A stretch of DNA of 64,000 nt from Auanema rhodensis. Taxonomy: Eukaryota > Nematoda > Chromadorea > Rhabditida > Rhabditidae. Below, piece after piece: positions 25,658 to 41,554 of the stretch. The stretch's first letter is position 1. Each line of letters begins with the position of its first letter. The stretch is taken from positions 11,346,001 through 11,410,000 of the forward strand of contig OZ059895.1 in assembly GCA_964057225.1 (NCBI GenBank), read 5' to 3'. The notes under the pieces are model-generated. The model saw nothing but the letters and a program-made list of their open reading frames with translations, was not told the DNA's origin and did no database searches. The position numbers and the translations under genes were made by a program.

Positions 25658-28600
25658 ATGTTTTCAATTTTCAAGCAGTTTTACTTAGATAGCTCAACCG
25701 AAGGAAGCAATTTATCTTCAATATTATTTCTATCTTACAGTTATAAACCAATAGTTAATGAACCATCATCTTACCCTTACCGTTTCTATCTATTTCCTAT
25801 CGAAACCAACTTTGTTCAAAAACTATACAACTGTGAAACCTTTTTTAATTTCTTGTATTTGAAGCTCATAAGATTTGATATCATTAAGGGATCCAGATAG
25901 AACGTGAAAAATTACATAACTAACATGAAATTGGGAAAAAATTATAACGAGGATAAGTATGTATATCATTGAATATCAGATATTTTCGCTTAGGACCATA
26001 CCACGTTGAAAGTACGCCATGCCGCTGATTTTCAATTTTAACTCTTTTGTAACTAATGTTTTCAATATTCAAGCAGTTTTACTCAGATAGCTTAACCCAA
26101 GGCAGCAAATTATCTTCAATATTATTTCTATCTTACAGTTATAAACCAATGGTTAATGAACCATCATCTTACCTTTACTGTTTCTATCTATTTTCTATCA
26201 GAACAAATATTGTTCAAACACTATACGACTGTGAAACCTTTTTTAATTTCTTGTATTTGGAGCTCATAAGATTTGATATCATTGAGGGATCCAGATAGAA
26301 CGTGGAAAATTACGTAACTAACATGAAATTGGAAAAAACTATAACGAGGATAAGTATGTAAATCATTGCATATCAGATATTTTTGCTTACAACTATACCA
26401 CGTTGTAAGTACGCCATGCCGCGATTTTCAATTTTAACTCTTTTGTAACAAATGTTTTCAATTTTCAATCAGTTTTACTCAGATAGCTCAACCCAAGGCA
26501 GCAAATTATCTTCAATCTTATTTCTATCTTACAGTTATAAACCAGTAGTAAATGAACCATCATCTTACCTTCACTGTTTCTATCTATTTTCTATCAAAAG
26601 AAACATTGTTTAAACACTATACAACTGTGAAACCTTTTTTAATTTCTTGTATTTGGAGCTCATAAGATTTGATATCATCGAGGGATCCAGATAGAACGTG
26701 GAAAATTACGTAACTAACATGAAATTGGAAAAAACTATAACGAGGATAAGTATGTGAATCATTGAATATCAGATATTTTCGCTTAGGACCATACCACGTT
26801 GAAAGTACGCCATGCCGCTGATTTTCAATTTTAACTCTTTTGTAACTAATGTTTTCAATATTCAAGCAGTTTTACTCAGATAGCTTAACCCAAGGCAGCA
26901 AATTATCTTCAATATTATTTCTATCTTACAGTTATAAACCAATGGTTAATGAACCATCATCTTACCTTTACTGTTTCTATCTATTTTCTATCAGAACAAA
27001 TATTGTTCAAACACTATACAACTGAGAAGCCTTTTTTAATTTCTTGTATTTGGAGCTCATAAGATTTGATATCATCGAGGGATCCAGATAGAACGTGGAA
27101 AATTACGTAACTAACATGAAATTGGAAAAAACTATAACGAGGATAAGTATGTGAATCATTGAATATCAGATATTTTCGCTTAGGACCATACCACGTTGAA
27201 AGTACGCCAAGCCGCTGATTTTCAATTTTAACTCTTTTGTAACAAATGTTTTCAATTTTCAAGCAGTTTTACTCAGATAGCTTAACCCAAGGCAGCAAAT
27301 TATCTTCAATATTATTTCTATCTTACAGTTATAAACCAATGGTTAATGAACCATCATCTTACCTTCACTGTTTCTATCTATTTTCTATCAGAACAAATAT
27401 TGTTCAAACACTATACAACTGAGAAGCCTTTTTTAATTTCTTGTATTTGGAGCTCATAAGATTTGATATCATCGAGGGATCCAGATAGAACGTGGAAAAT
27501 TACGTAACTAACATGAAATTGGAAAAAACTATAACGAGGATAAGTATGTGAATCATTGAATATCAGATATTTTCGCTTAGGACCATACCACGTTGAAAGC
27601 ACGCCAAGCCGCTGATTTTCAATTTTAACTCTTTTGTAACAAATGTTTTCAATTTTCAAGCAGTTTTACTCAGATAGCTTAACCCAAGGCAGCAAATTAT
27701 CTTCAATATTATTTCTATCTTACAGTTATAAACCAATGGTTAATGAACCATCATCTTACCTTCACTGTTTCTATCTATTTTCTATCAGAACAAATATTGT
27801 TCAAACACTATACAACTGAGAAGCCTTTTTTAATTTCTTGTATTTGGAGCTCATAAGATTTGATATCATCGAGGGATCCAGATAGAACGTGGAAAATTAC
27901 GTAACTAACATGAAATTGGAAAAAACTATAACGAGGATAAGTATGTCAATCATTGAATATCAGATATTTTCGCTTAGGACCATACCACGTTGAAAGTACG
28001 CCATGCCGCTGATTTTCGATTTTAACTCTTTTGTAACAAATGTTTTCAATTTTCAAGCAGTTTTACTTAGATAGCTCAACCCAAGGAAGCAATTTATCTT
28101 CAATATTATTTCTATCTTACAGTTATAAACCAATAGTTAATGAACCATCATCTTACCCTTACCGTTTCTATCTATTTCCTATCGAAACCAACTTTGTTCA
28201 AAAACTATACAACTGTGAAACCTTTTTTAATTTCTTGTATTTGAAGCTCATAAGATTTGATATCATTAAGGGATCCAGATAGAACGTGAAAAATTACATA
28301 ACTAACATGAAATTGGGAAAAAATTATAACGAGGATAAGTATGTATATCATTGAATATCAGATATTTTTGCTTACAACTATACCACGTTGTAAGTACGCC
28401 ATGCCGCTGATTCTCAATTTTAACTCTTTTGTAACTAATGTTTTCAATATTCAAGCAGTTTTACTCAGATAGCTTAACCCAAGGCAGCAAATTATCTTCA
28501 ATATTATTTCTATCTTACAGTTATAAACCAATGGTTAATGAACCATCATCTTACCTTTACTGTTTCTATCTATTTTCTATCAGAACAAATATTGTTCAAA

Positions 28601-31600
28601 CACTATACAACTGAGAAGCCTTTTTTAATTTCTTGTATTTGGAGCTCATAAGATTTGATATCATCGAGGGATCCAGATAGAACGTGGAAAATTACGTAAC
28701 TAACATGAAATTGGAAAAAACTATAACGAGGATAAGTATGTCAATCATTGAATATCAGATATTTTCGCTTAGGACCATACCACGTTGAAAGTACGCCATG
28801 CCGCTGATTTTCGATTTTAACTCTTTTGTAACAAATGTCTTCAATTTTCAAGCAGTTTTACTTAGATAGCTCAACCCAAGGCAGCAAATTATCTTCAATC
28901 TTATTTCTATCTTACAGTTATAAACCAGTAGTAAATGAACCATCATCTTACCTTCACTGTTTCTATCTATTTTCTATCAAAAGAAACATTGTTTAAACAC
29001 TATACAACTGTGAAACCTTTTTTAATTTCTTGTATTTGGAGCTCATAAGATTTGATATCATCGAGGGATCCAGATAGAACGTGGAAAATTACGTAACTAA
29101 CATGAAATTGGAAAAAACTATAACGAGGATAAGTATGTGAATCATTGAATATCAGATATTTTCGCTTAGGACCATACCACGTTGAAAGTACGCCAAGCCG
29201 CTGATTTTCAATTTTAACTCTTTTGTAACTAATGTTTTCAATTTTCAAGCAGTTTTACTCAGATAGCTTAACCCAAGGCAGCAAATTATCTTCAATATTA
29301 TTTCTATCTTACAGTTATAAACCAATGGTTAATGAACCATCATCTTACCTTTACTGTTTCTATCTATTTTCTATCAGAACAAATATTGTTCAAACACTAT
29401 ACAACTGAGAAGCCTTTTTTAATTTCTTGTATTTGGAGCTCATAAGATTTGATATCATCGAGGGATCCAGATAGAACGTGGAAAATTACGTAACTAACAT
29501 GAAATTGGAAAAAACTATAACGAGGATAAGTATGTCAATCATTGAATATCAGATATTTTCGCTTAGGACCATACCACGTTGAAAGTACGCCAAGCCGCTG
29601 ATTTTCAATTTTAACTCTTTTGTAACAAATGTTTTCAATTTTCAAGCAGTTTTACTCAGATAGCTTAACCCAAGGCAGCAAATTATCTTCAATATTATTT
29701 CTATCTTACAGTTATAAACCAATGGTTAATGAACCATCATCTTACCTTCACTGTTTCTATCTATTTTCTATCAGAACAAATATTGTTCAAACACTATACA
29801 ACTGAGAAGCCTTTTTTAATTTCTTGTATTTGGAGCTCATAAGATTTGATATCATCGAGGGATCCAGATAGAACGTGGAAAATTACGTAACTAACATGAA
29901 ATTGGAAAAAACTATAACGAGGATAAGTATGTCAATCATTGAATATCAGATATTTTCGCTTAGGACCATACCACGTTGAAAGTACGCCATGCCGCTGATT
30001 TTCGATTTTAACTCTTTTGTAACAAATGTTTTCAATTTTCAAGCAGTTTTACTTAGATAGCTCAACCCAAGGAAGCAATTTATCTTCAATATTATTTCTA
30101 TCTTACAGTTATAAACCAATAGTTAATGAACCATCATCTTACCCTTACCGTTTCTATCTATTTCCTATCGAAACCAACTTTGTTCAAAAACTATACAACT
30201 GTGAAACCTTTTTTAATTTCTTGTATTTGAAGCTCATAAGATTTGATATCATTAAGGGATCCAGATAGAACGTGAAAAATTACATAACTAACATGAAATT
30301 GGGAAAAAATTATAACGAGGATAAGTATGTATATCATTGAATATCAGATATTTTTGCTTACAACTATACCACGTTGTAAGTACGCCATGCCGCTGATTCT
30401 CAATTTTAACTCTTTTGTAACATATGTTTTCAATTTTCAAGCAGTTTTACTTAGATAGCTCAACCCAAGGCAGCAATTCATCTTCAATATTATTTCTATC
30501 TTACAGTTATAAACCAATAGTTAATGAACCATCATCTTACCCTTACCGTTTCTATCTATTTCATATCGAAACCAACTTTGTTCAAAAACTATACAACTGT
30601 GAAACCTTTTTTAATTTCTTGTATTTGGAGCTCATAAGATTTGATATCATTAAGGGATCCAGATAGAACGTGGAAAATTACATAACTAACATGAAATTGG
30701 GAAAAAATTATAACGAGGATAAGTATGTAAATCATTGAATATCAGATATTTTCGCTTAGGACCATACCACGTTGAAAGTACGGCATGCGGTTGATTTTCA
30801 ATTTTAACTCTTCTGTAACAAATGTTTTCAATTTTCACAGCAGTTTTACTTAGATAGCTCAACCCAAGGCAGCAAATTATCTTCAATCTTATTTCTATCT
30901 TACAGTTATAAACCAGTAGTGAATGAACCATCATTTTACCTTCACTGTTTCTATCTATTTTCTATCAAAAGAAACATTCTTTAAACACTATACAACTGTG
31001 AAACCTTTTTTAATTTCTTGTATTTGGAGCTCAAAAGATTTGATATCATCGAGGGATCCAGATAGAACGTGGAAAATTACGTAACTAACATGAAATTGGA
31101 AAAAACTATAACGAGGATAAGTATGTGAATCATTGAATATCAGATATTTTCGCTTAGGACCATACCACGTTGAAAGTACGCCATGCCGCTGATTTTCAAT
31201 TTTAACTCTTTTGTAACAAATGTTTTCAATTTTCAAGCAGTTTTACTCAGATAGCTTAACCCAAGGCAGCAAATTATCTTCAATATTATTTCTATCTTAC
31301 AGTTATAAACCAATGGTTAATGAACCATCATCTTACCTTTACTGTTTCTATCTATTTTCTATCAGAACAAATATTGTTCAAACACTATACAACTGAGAAG
31401 CCTTTTTTAATTTCTTGTATTTGGAGCTCATAAGATTTGATATCATCGAGGGATCCAGATAGAACGTGGAAAATTACGTAACTAACATGAAATTGGAAAA
31501 AACTATAACGAGGATAAGTATGTCAATCATTGAATATCAGATATTTTCGCTTAGGACCATACCACGTTGAAAGTACGCCAAGCCGCTGATTTTCAATTTT

Positions 31601-34600
31601 AACTCTTTTGTAACAAATGTTTTCAATTTTCAAGCAGTTTTACTCAGATAGCTTAACCCAAGGCAGCAAATTATCTTCAATATTATTTCTATCTTACAGT
31701 TATAAACCAATGGTTAATGAACCATCATCTTACCTTCACTGTTTCTATCTATTTTCTATCAGAACAAATATTGTTCAAACACTATACAACTGAGAAGCCT
31801 TTTTTAATTTCTTGTATTTGGAGCTCATAAGATTTGATATCATCGAGGGATCCAGATAGAACGTGGAAAATTACGTAACTAACATGAAATTGGAAAAAAC
31901 TATAACGAGGATAAGTATGTCAATCATTGAATATCAGATATTTTCGCTTAGGACCATACCACGTTGAAAGTACGCCATGCCGCTGATTTTCGATTTTAAC
32001 TCTTTTGTAACAAATGTTTTCAATTTTCAAGCAGTTTTACTTAGATAGCTCAACCCAAGGAAGCAATTTATCTTCAATATTATTTCTATCTTACAGTTAT
32101 AAACCAATAGTTAATGAACCATCATCTTACCCTTACCGTTTCTATCTATTTCCTATCGAAACCAACTTTGTTCAAAAACTATACAACTGTGAAACCTTTT
32201 TTAATTTCTTGTATTTGAAGCTCATAAGATTTGATATCATTAAGGGATCCAGATAGAACGTGAAAATTTACATAACTAACATGAAATTGGGAAAAAATTA
32301 TAACGAGGATAAGTATGTATATCATTGAATATCAGATATTTTTGCTTACAACTATACCACGTTGTAAGTACGCCATGCCGCTGATTCTCAATTTTAACTC
32401 TTTTGTAACATATGTTTTCAATTTTCAAGCAGTTTTACTTAGATAGCTCAACCCAAGGCAGCAATTCATCTTCAATATTATTTCTATCTTACAGTTATAA
32501 ACCAATAGTTAATGAACCATCATCTTACCCTTACCGTTTCTATCTATTTCATATCGAAACCAACTTTGTTCAAAAACTATACAACTGTGAAACCTTTTTT
32601 AATTTCTTGTATTTGGAGCTCATAAGATTTGATATCATTAAGGGATCCAGATAGAACGTGGAAAATTACATAACTAACATGAAATTGGGAAAAAATTATA
32701 ACGAGGATAAGTATGTAAATCATTGAATATCAGATATTTTCGCTTAGGACCATACCACGTTGAAAGTACGGCATGCGGTTGATTTTCAATTTTAACTCTT
32801 CTGTAACAAATGTTTTCAATTTTCACAGCAGTTTTACTTAGATAGCTCAACCCAAGGCAGCAAATTATCTTCAATCTTATTTCTATCTTACAGTTATAAA
32901 CCAGTAGTGAATGAACCATCATCTTACCTTCACTGTTTCTATCTATTTTCTATCAAAAGAAACATTCTTTAAACACTATACAACTGTGAAACCTTTTTTA
33001 ATTTCTTGTATTTGGAGCTCAAAAGATTTGATATCATCGAGGGATCCAGATAGAACGTGGAAAATTACGTAACTAACATGAAATTGGAAAAAACTATAAC
33101 GAGGATAAGTATGTGAATCATTGAATATCAGATATTTTCGCTTAGGACCATACCACGTTGAAAGTACGCCATGCCGCTGATTTTCAATTTTAACTCTTTT
33201 GTAACAAATGTTTTCAATTTTCAAGCAGTTTTACTCAGATAGCTTAACCCAAGGCAGCAAATTATCTTCAATATTATTTCTATCTTACAGTTATAAACCA
33301 ATGGTTAATGAACCATCATCTTACCTTTACTGTTTCTATCTATTTTCTATCAGAACAAATATTGTTCAAACACTATACGACTGTGAAACCTTTTTTAATT
33401 TCTTGTATTTGGAGCTCTTAAGATTTGATATCATTGAGGGATCCAGATAGAACGTGAAAAATTACATAACTAACATGAAATTGGGAAAAAATTATAACGA
33501 GGATAAGTATGTATATCATTGAATATCAGATATTTTCGCTTAGGACCATACCACGTTGAAAGTACGCCAAGCCGCTGATTTTCAATTTTAACTCTTTTGT
33601 AACAAATGTTTTCAATTTTCAAGCAGTTTTACTCAGATAGCTTAACCCAAGGCAGCAAATTATCTTCAATCTTATTTCTATCTTACAGTTATAAACCAGT
33701 AGTGAATGAACCATCATCTTACCTTCACTGTTTCTATCTATTTTCTATCAAAAGAAACATTCTTTAAACACTATACAACTGTGAAACCTTTTTTAATTTC
33801 TTGTATTTGGAGCTCAAAAGATTTGATATCATCGAGGGATCCAGATAGAACGTGGAAAATTACGTAACTAACATGAAATTGGAAAAAACTATAACGAGGA
33901 TAAGTATGTAAATCATTGCATATCAGATATTTTTGCTTACAACTATACCACGTTGTAAGTACGCCATGCCGCTGATTTTCAATTTTAACTCTTTTGTAAC
34001 AAATGTTTTCAATTTTCAATCAGTTTTACTCAGATAGCTCAACCCAAGGCAGCAAATTATCTTCAATCTTATTTCTATCTTACAGTTATAAACCAGTAGT
34101 AAATGAACCATCATCTTACCTTCACTGTTTCTATCTATTTTCTATCAAAAGAAACATTGTTTAAACACTATACAACTGTGAAACCTTTTTTAATTTCTTG
34201 TATTTGGAGCTCTTAAGATTTGATATCATTGAGGGATCCAGATAGAACGTGAAAAATTACATAACTAACATGAAATTGGGAAAAAATTATAACGAGGATA
34301 AGTATGTATATCATTGAATATCAGATATTTTCGCTTAGGACCATACCACGTTGAAAGTACGCCAAGCCGCTGATTTTCAATTTTAACTCTTTTGTAACAA
34401 ATGTTTTCAATTTTCAAGCAGTTTTACTCAGATAGCTTAACCCAAGGCAGCAAATTATCTTCAATCTTATTTCTATCTTACAGTTATAAACCAGTAGTAA
34501 ATGAACCATCATCTTACCTTCACTGTTTCTATCTATTTTCTATCAAAAGAAACATTGTTTAAACACTATACAACTGTGAAACCTTTTTTAATTTCTTGTA

Positions 34601-37600
34601 TTTGGAGCTCATAAGATTTGATATCATCGAGGGATCCAGATAGAACGTGGAAAATTACGTAACTAACATGAAATTGGAAAAAACTATAACGAGGATAAGT
34701 ATGTCAATCATTGAATATCAGATATTTTCGCTTAGGACCATACCACGTTGAAAGTACGCCATGCCGCTGATTTTCGATTTTAACTCTTTTGTAACAAATG
34801 TTTTCAATTTTCAAGCAGTTTTACTTAGATAGCTCAACCCAAGGAAGCAATTTATCTTCAATATTATTTCTATCTTACAGTTATAAACCAATAGTTAATG
34901 AACCATCATCTTACCCTTACCGTTTCTATCTATTTCCTATCGAAACCAACTTTGTTCAAAAACTATAAAACTGTGAAACCTTTTTTAATTTCTTGTATTT
35001 GAAGCTCATAAGATTTGATATCATTAAGGGATCCAGATAGAACGTGAAAAATTACATAACTAACATGAAATTGGGAAAAAATTATAACGAGGATAAGTAT
35101 GTATATCATTGAATATCAGATATTTTTGCTTACAACTATACCACGTTGTAAGTACGCCATGCCGCTGATTCTCAATTTTAACTCTTTTGTAACTAATGTT
35201 TTCAATATTCAAGCAGTTTTACTCAGATAGCTTAACCCAAGGCAGCAAATTATCTTCAATATTATTTCTATCTTACAGTTATAAACCAATGGTTAATGAA
35301 CCATCATCTTACCTTTACTGTTTCTATCTATTTTCTATCAGAACAAATATTGTTCAAACACTATACAACTGAGAAGCCTTTTTTAATTTCTTGTATTTGG
35401 AGCTCATAAGATTTGATATCATCGAGGGATCCAGATAGAACGTGGAAAATTACGTAACTAACATGAAATTGGAAAAAACTATAACGAGGATAAGTATGTC
35501 AATCATTGAATATCAGATATTTTCGCTTAGGACCATACCACGTTGAAAGTACGCCATGCCGCTGATTTTCGATTTTAACTCTTTTGTAACAAATGTTTTC
35601 AATTTTCAAGCAGTTTTACTTAGATAGCTCAACCCAAGGCAGCAAATTATCTTCAATCTTATTTCTATCTTACAGTTATAAACCAGTAGTGAATGAACCA
35701 TCATCTTACCTTCACTGTTTCTATCTATTTTCTATCAAAAGAAACATTGTTTAAACACTATACAACTGTGAAACCTTTTTTAATTTCTTGTATTTGGAGC
35801 TCATAAGATTTGATATCATCGAGGGATCCAGATAGAACGTGGAAAATTACGTAACTAACATGAAATTGGAAAAAACTATAACGAGGATAAGTATGTGAAT
35901 CATTGAATATCAGATATTTTCGCTTAGGACCATACCACGTTGAAAGTACGCCAAGCCGCTGATTTTCAATTTTAACTCTTTTGTAACAAATGTTTTCAAT
36001 TTTCAAGCAGTTTTACTCAGATAGCTTAACCCAAGGCAGCAAATTATCTTCAATATTATTTCTATCTTACAGTTATAAACCAATGGTTAATGAACCATCA
36101 TCTTACCTTCACTGTTTCTATCTATTTTCTATCAGAACAAATATTGTTCAAACACTATACAACTGAGAAGCCTTTTTTAATTTCTTGTATTTGGAGCTCA
36201 TAAGATTTGATATCATCGAGGGATCCAGATAGAACGTGGAAAATTACGTAACTAACATGAAATTGGAAAAAACTATAACGAGGATAAGTATGTCAATCAT
36301 TGAATATCAGATATTTTCGCTTAGGACCATACCACGTTGAAAGTACGCCATGCCGCTGATTTTCGATTTTAACTCTTTTGTAACAAATGTTTTCAATTTT
36401 CAAGCAGTTTTACTTAGATAGCTCAACCCAAGGAAGCAATTTATCTTCAATATTATTTCTATCTTACAGTTATAAACCAATAGTTAATGAACCATCATCT
36501 TACCCTTACCGTTTCTATCTATTTCATATCGAAACCAACTTTGTTCAAAAACTATACAACTGTGAAACCTTTTTTAATTTCTTGTATTTGGAGCTCATAA
36601 GATTTGATATCATTAAGGGATCCAGATAGAACGTGGAAAATTACATAACTAACATGAAATTGGGAAAAAATTATAACGAGGATAAGTATGTAAATCATTG
36701 AATATCAGATATTTTCGCTTAGGACCATACCACGTTGAAAGTACGGCATGCGGTTGATTTTCAATTTTAACTCTTCTGTAACAAATGTTTTCAATTTTCA
36801 CAGCAGTTTTACTTAGATAGCTCAACCCAAGGCAGCAAATTATCTTCAATCTTATTTCTATCTTACAGTTATAAACCAGTAGTGAATGAACCATCATCTT
36901 ACCTTCACTGTTTCTATCTATTTTCTATCAAAAGAAACATTCTTTAAACACTATACAACTGTGAAACCTTTTTTAATTTCTTGTATTTGGAGCTCAAAAG
37001 ATTTGATATCATCGAGGGATCCAGATAGAACGTGGAAAATTACATAACTAACATGAAATTGGAAAAAACTATAACGAGGATAAGTATGTGAATCATTGAA
37101 TATCAGATATTTTCGCTTAGGACCATACCACGTTGAAAGTACGCCATGCCGCTGATTTTCAATTTTAACTCTTTTGTAACAAATGTTTTCAATTTTCAAG
37201 CAGTTTTACTCAGATAGCTTAACCCAAGGCAGCAAATTATCTTCAATATTATTTCTATCTTACAGTTATAAACCAATGGTTAATGAACCATCATCTTACC
37301 TTTACTGTTTCTATCTATTTTCTATCAGAACAAATATTGTTCAAACACTATACGACTGTGAAACCTTTTTTAATTTCTTGTATTTGGAGCTCATAAGATT
37401 TGATATCATTGAGGGATCCAGATAGAACGTGGAAAATTACGTAACTAACATGAAATTGGAAAAAACTATAACGAGGATAAGTATGTAAATCATTGCATAT
37501 CAGATATTTTTGCTTACAACTATACCACGTTGTAAGTACGCCATGCCGCTGATTTTCAATTTTAACTCTTTTGTAACAAATGTTTTCAATTTTCAATCAG

Positions 37601-40600
37601 TTTTACTCAGATAGCTCAACCCAAGGCAGCAAATTATCTTCAATCTTATTTCTATCTTACAGTTATAAACCAGTAGTAAATGAACCATCATCTTACCTTC
37701 ACTGTTTCTATCTATTTTCTATCAAAAGAAACATTGTTTAAACACTATACAACTGTGAAACCTTTTTTAATTTCTTGTATTTGGAGCTCATAAGATTTGA
37801 TATCATCGAGGGATCCAGATAGAACGTGGAAAATTACGTAACTAACATGAAATTGGAAAAAACTATAACGAGGATAAGTATGTGAATCATTGAATATCAG
37901 ATATTTTCGCTTAGGACCATACCACGTTGAAAGTACGCCATGCCGCTGATTTTCAATTTTAACTCTTTTGTAACTAATGTTTTCAATATTCAAGCAGTTT
38001 TACTCAGATAGCTTAACCCAAGGCAGCAAATTATCTTCAATATTATTTCTATCTTACAGTTACAAACCAATGGTTAATGAACCATCATCTTACCTTTACT
38101 GTTTCTATCTATTTTCTATCAGAACAAATATTGTTCAAACACTATACAACTGAGAAGCCTTTTTTAATTTCTTGTATTTGGAGCTCATAAGATTTGATAT
38201 CATCGAGGGATCCAGATAGAACGTGGAAAATTACGTAACTAACATGAAATTGGAAAAAACTACAACGAGGATAAGTATGTCAATCATTGAATATCAGATA
38301 TTTTCGCTTAGGACCATACCACGTTGAAAGTACGCCATGCCGCTGATTTTCGATTTTAACTCTTTTGTAACAAATGTTTTCAATTTTCAAGCAGTTTTAC
38401 TTAGATAGCTCAACCCAAGGAAGCAATTTATCTTCAATATTATTTCTATCTTACAGTTATAAACCAATAGTTAATGAACCATCATCTTACCCTTACCGTT
38501 TCTATCTATTTCCTATCGAAACCAACTTTGTTCAAAAACTATACAACTGTGAAACCTTTTTTAATTTCTTGTATTTGAAGCTCATAAGATTTGATATCAT
38601 TAAGGGATCCAGATAGAACGTGAAAAATTACATAACTAACATGAAATTGGGAAAAAATTATAACGAGGATAAGTATGTATATCATTGAATATCAGATATT
38701 TTTGCTTACAACTATACCACGTTGTAAGTACGCCATGCCGCTGATTCTCAATTTTAACTCTTTTGTAACATATGTTTTCAATTTTCAAGCAGTTTTACTT
38801 AGATAGCTCAACCCATGGCAGCAATTCATCTTCAATATTATTTCTATCTTACAGTTATAAACCAATAGTTAATGAACCATCATCTTACCCTTACCGTTTC
38901 TATCTATTTCATATCGAAACCAACTTTGTTCAAAAACTATACAACTGTGAAACCTTTTTTAATTTCTTGTATTTGGAGCTCATAAGATTTGATATCATTA
39001 AGGGATCCAGATAGAACGTGGAAAATTACATAACTAACATGAAATTGGGAAAAAATTATAACGAGGATAAGTATGTAAATCATTGAATATCAGATATTTT
39101 CGCTTAGGACCATACCACGTTGAAAGTACGGCATGCGGTTGATTTTCAATTTTAACTCTTCTGTAACAAATGTTTTCAATTTTCACAGCAGTTTTACTTA
39201 GATAGCTTAACCCAAGGCAGCAAATTATCTTCAATATTATTTCTATCTTACAGTTATAAACCAGTAGTAAATGAACCATCATCTTACCTTCACTGTTTCT
39301 ATCTATTTTCTATCAAAAGAAACATTGTTTAAACACTATACAACTGTGAAACCTTTTTTAATTTCTTGTATTTGGAGCTCATAAGATTTGATATCATCGA
39401 GGGATCCAGATAGAACGTGGAAAATTACGTAACTAACATGAAATTGGAAAAAACTATAACGAGGATAAGTATGTGAATCATTGAATATCAGATATTTTCG
39501 CTTAGGACCATACCACGTTGAAAGTACGCCATGCCGCTGATTTTCAATTTTAACTCTTTTGTAACAAATGTTTTCAATTTTCAAGCAGTTTTACTCAGAT
39601 AGCTTAACCCAAGGCAGCAAATTATCTTCAATATTATTTCTATCTTACAGTTATAAACCAATGGTTAATGAACCATCATCTTACCTTTACTGTTTCTATC
39701 TATTTTCTATCAGAACAAATATTGTTCAAACACTATACAACTGAGAAGCCTTTTTTAATTTCTTGTATTTGGAGCTCATAAGATTTGATATCATCGAGGG
39801 ATCCAGATAGAACGTGGAAAATTACGTAACTAACATGAAATTGGAAAAAACTATAACGAGGATAAGTATGTCAATCATTGAATATCAGATATTTTCGCTT
39901 AGGACCATACCACGTTGAAAGTACGCCATGCCGCTGATTTTCGATTTTAACTCTTTTGTAACAAATGTTTTCAATTTTCAAGCAGTTTTACTTAGATAGC
40001 TCAACCCAAGGCAGCAAATTATCTTCAATCTTATTTCTATCTTACAGTTATAAACCAGTAGTGAATGAACCATCATCTTACCTTCACTGTTTCTATCTAT
40101 TTTCTATCAAAAGAAACATTGTTTAAACACTATACAACTGTGAAACCTTTTTTAATTTCTTGTATTTGGAGCTCATAAGATTTGATATCATCGAGGGATC
40201 CAGATAGAACGTGGAAAATTACGTAACTAACATGAAATTGGAAAAAACTATAACGAGGATAAGTATGTGAATCATTGAATATCAGATATTTTCGCTTAGG
40301 ACCATACCACGTTGAAAGTACGCCATGCCGCTGATTTTCAATTTTAACTCTTTTGTAACAAATGTTTTCAATTTTCAAGCAGTTTTACTCAGATAGCTTA
40401 ACCCAAGGCAGCAAATTATCTTCAATATTATTTCTATCTTACAGTTATAAACCAATGGTTAATGAACCATCATCTTACCTTCACTGTTTCTATCTATTTT
40501 CTATCAGAACAAATATTGTTCAAACACTATACAACTGAGAAGCCTTTTTTAATTTCTTGTATTTGGAGCTCATAAGATTTGATATCATCGAGGGATCCAG

Positions 40601-41554
40601 ATAGAACAAGGAAAATTACGTAACTAACATGAAATTGGAAAAAACTATAACGAGGATAAGTATGTCAATCATTGAATATCAGATATTTTCGCTTAGGACC
40701 ATACCACGTTGAAAGTACGCCATGCCGCTGATTTTCGATTTTAACTCTTTTGTAACAAATGTTTTCAATTTTCAAGCAGTTTTACTTAGATAGCTCAACC
40801 CAAGGAAGCAATTTATCTTCAATATTATTTCTATCTTACAGTTATAAACCAATAGTTAATGAACCATCATCTTACCCTTACCGGTTCTATCTATTTCCTA
40901 TCGAAACCAACTTTGTTCAAAAACTATACAACTGTGAAACCTTTTTTAATTTCTTGTATTTGAAGCTCATAAGATTTGATATCATTAAGGGATCCAGATA
41001 GAACGTGAAAAATTACATAACTAACATGAAATTGGGAAAAAATTATAACGAGGATAAGTATGTATATCATTGAATATCAGATATTTTTGCTTACAACTAT
41101 ACCACGTTGTAAGTACGCCATGCCGCTGATTCTCAATTTTAACTCTTTTGTAACATATGTTTTCAATTTTCAAGCAGTTTTACATAGATAGCTCAACCCA
41201 AGGCAGCAATTCATCTTCAATATTATTTCTATCTTACAGTTATAAACCAATAGTTAATGAACCATCATCTTACCCTTACCGTTTCTATCTATTTCATATC
41301 GAAAGCAACTTTGTTCAAAAACTATACAACTGTGAAACCTTTTTTAATTTCTTGTATTTGGAGCTCATAAGATTTGATATCATTAAGGGATCCAGATAGA
41401 ACGTGGAAAATTACATAACTAACATGAAATTGGGAAAAAATTATAACGAGGATAAGTATGTAAATCATTGAATATCAGATATTTTTGCTTACAACAATAC
41501 CACGTTGTAAGTACGCCATGCCGCTGATTTTCAATTTTAACTCTTTTGTAACAA
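25658..41554 (+). repeat. Array domain C: monomers 67-106
   Basis: Monomer starts: 25658, 26056, 26452, 26849, 27246, 27643, 28040, 28438, 28835, 29232, 29629, 30026, 30424, 30822, 31220, 31617, 32014, 32412, 32810, 33208, 33606, 34003, 34401, 34798, 35196, 35593, 35990, 36387, 36785, 37183, 37580, 37977, 38374, 38772, 39170, 39568, 39965, 40362, 40759 and 41157. A new subtype appears at 25658 with 'cccttaccgtttc', 'tgaagctcat' and 'attaagggatcc', and it recurs at 28040, 30026, 32014, 34798, 38374 and 40759. It alternates with copies carrying 'cagaacaaatattg', also seen in domain B. The monomer before 26452 has lost one base (gccgcgatttt). The 34798 copy carries 'ctataaaactg' where its relatives have 'ctatacaactg'. 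Confidence 0.8.
30026..34002 (+). repeat. Higher-order repeat, 1,988-bp period (five monomers, two copies)
   Basis: Monomers 30026, 30424, 30822 and 31220 pair with 32014, 32412, 32810 and 33208 at 1,988 bp. Shared markers are 'aacatatgttttc' before the second member and the 'ttttcacagcag' insertion in the third. Correspondence weakens after about 33,370, where the second block has 'tacgactgtg' instead of 'tacaactgag'. Related three-monomer runs recur from 36387 and 38772. Confidence 0.75.
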
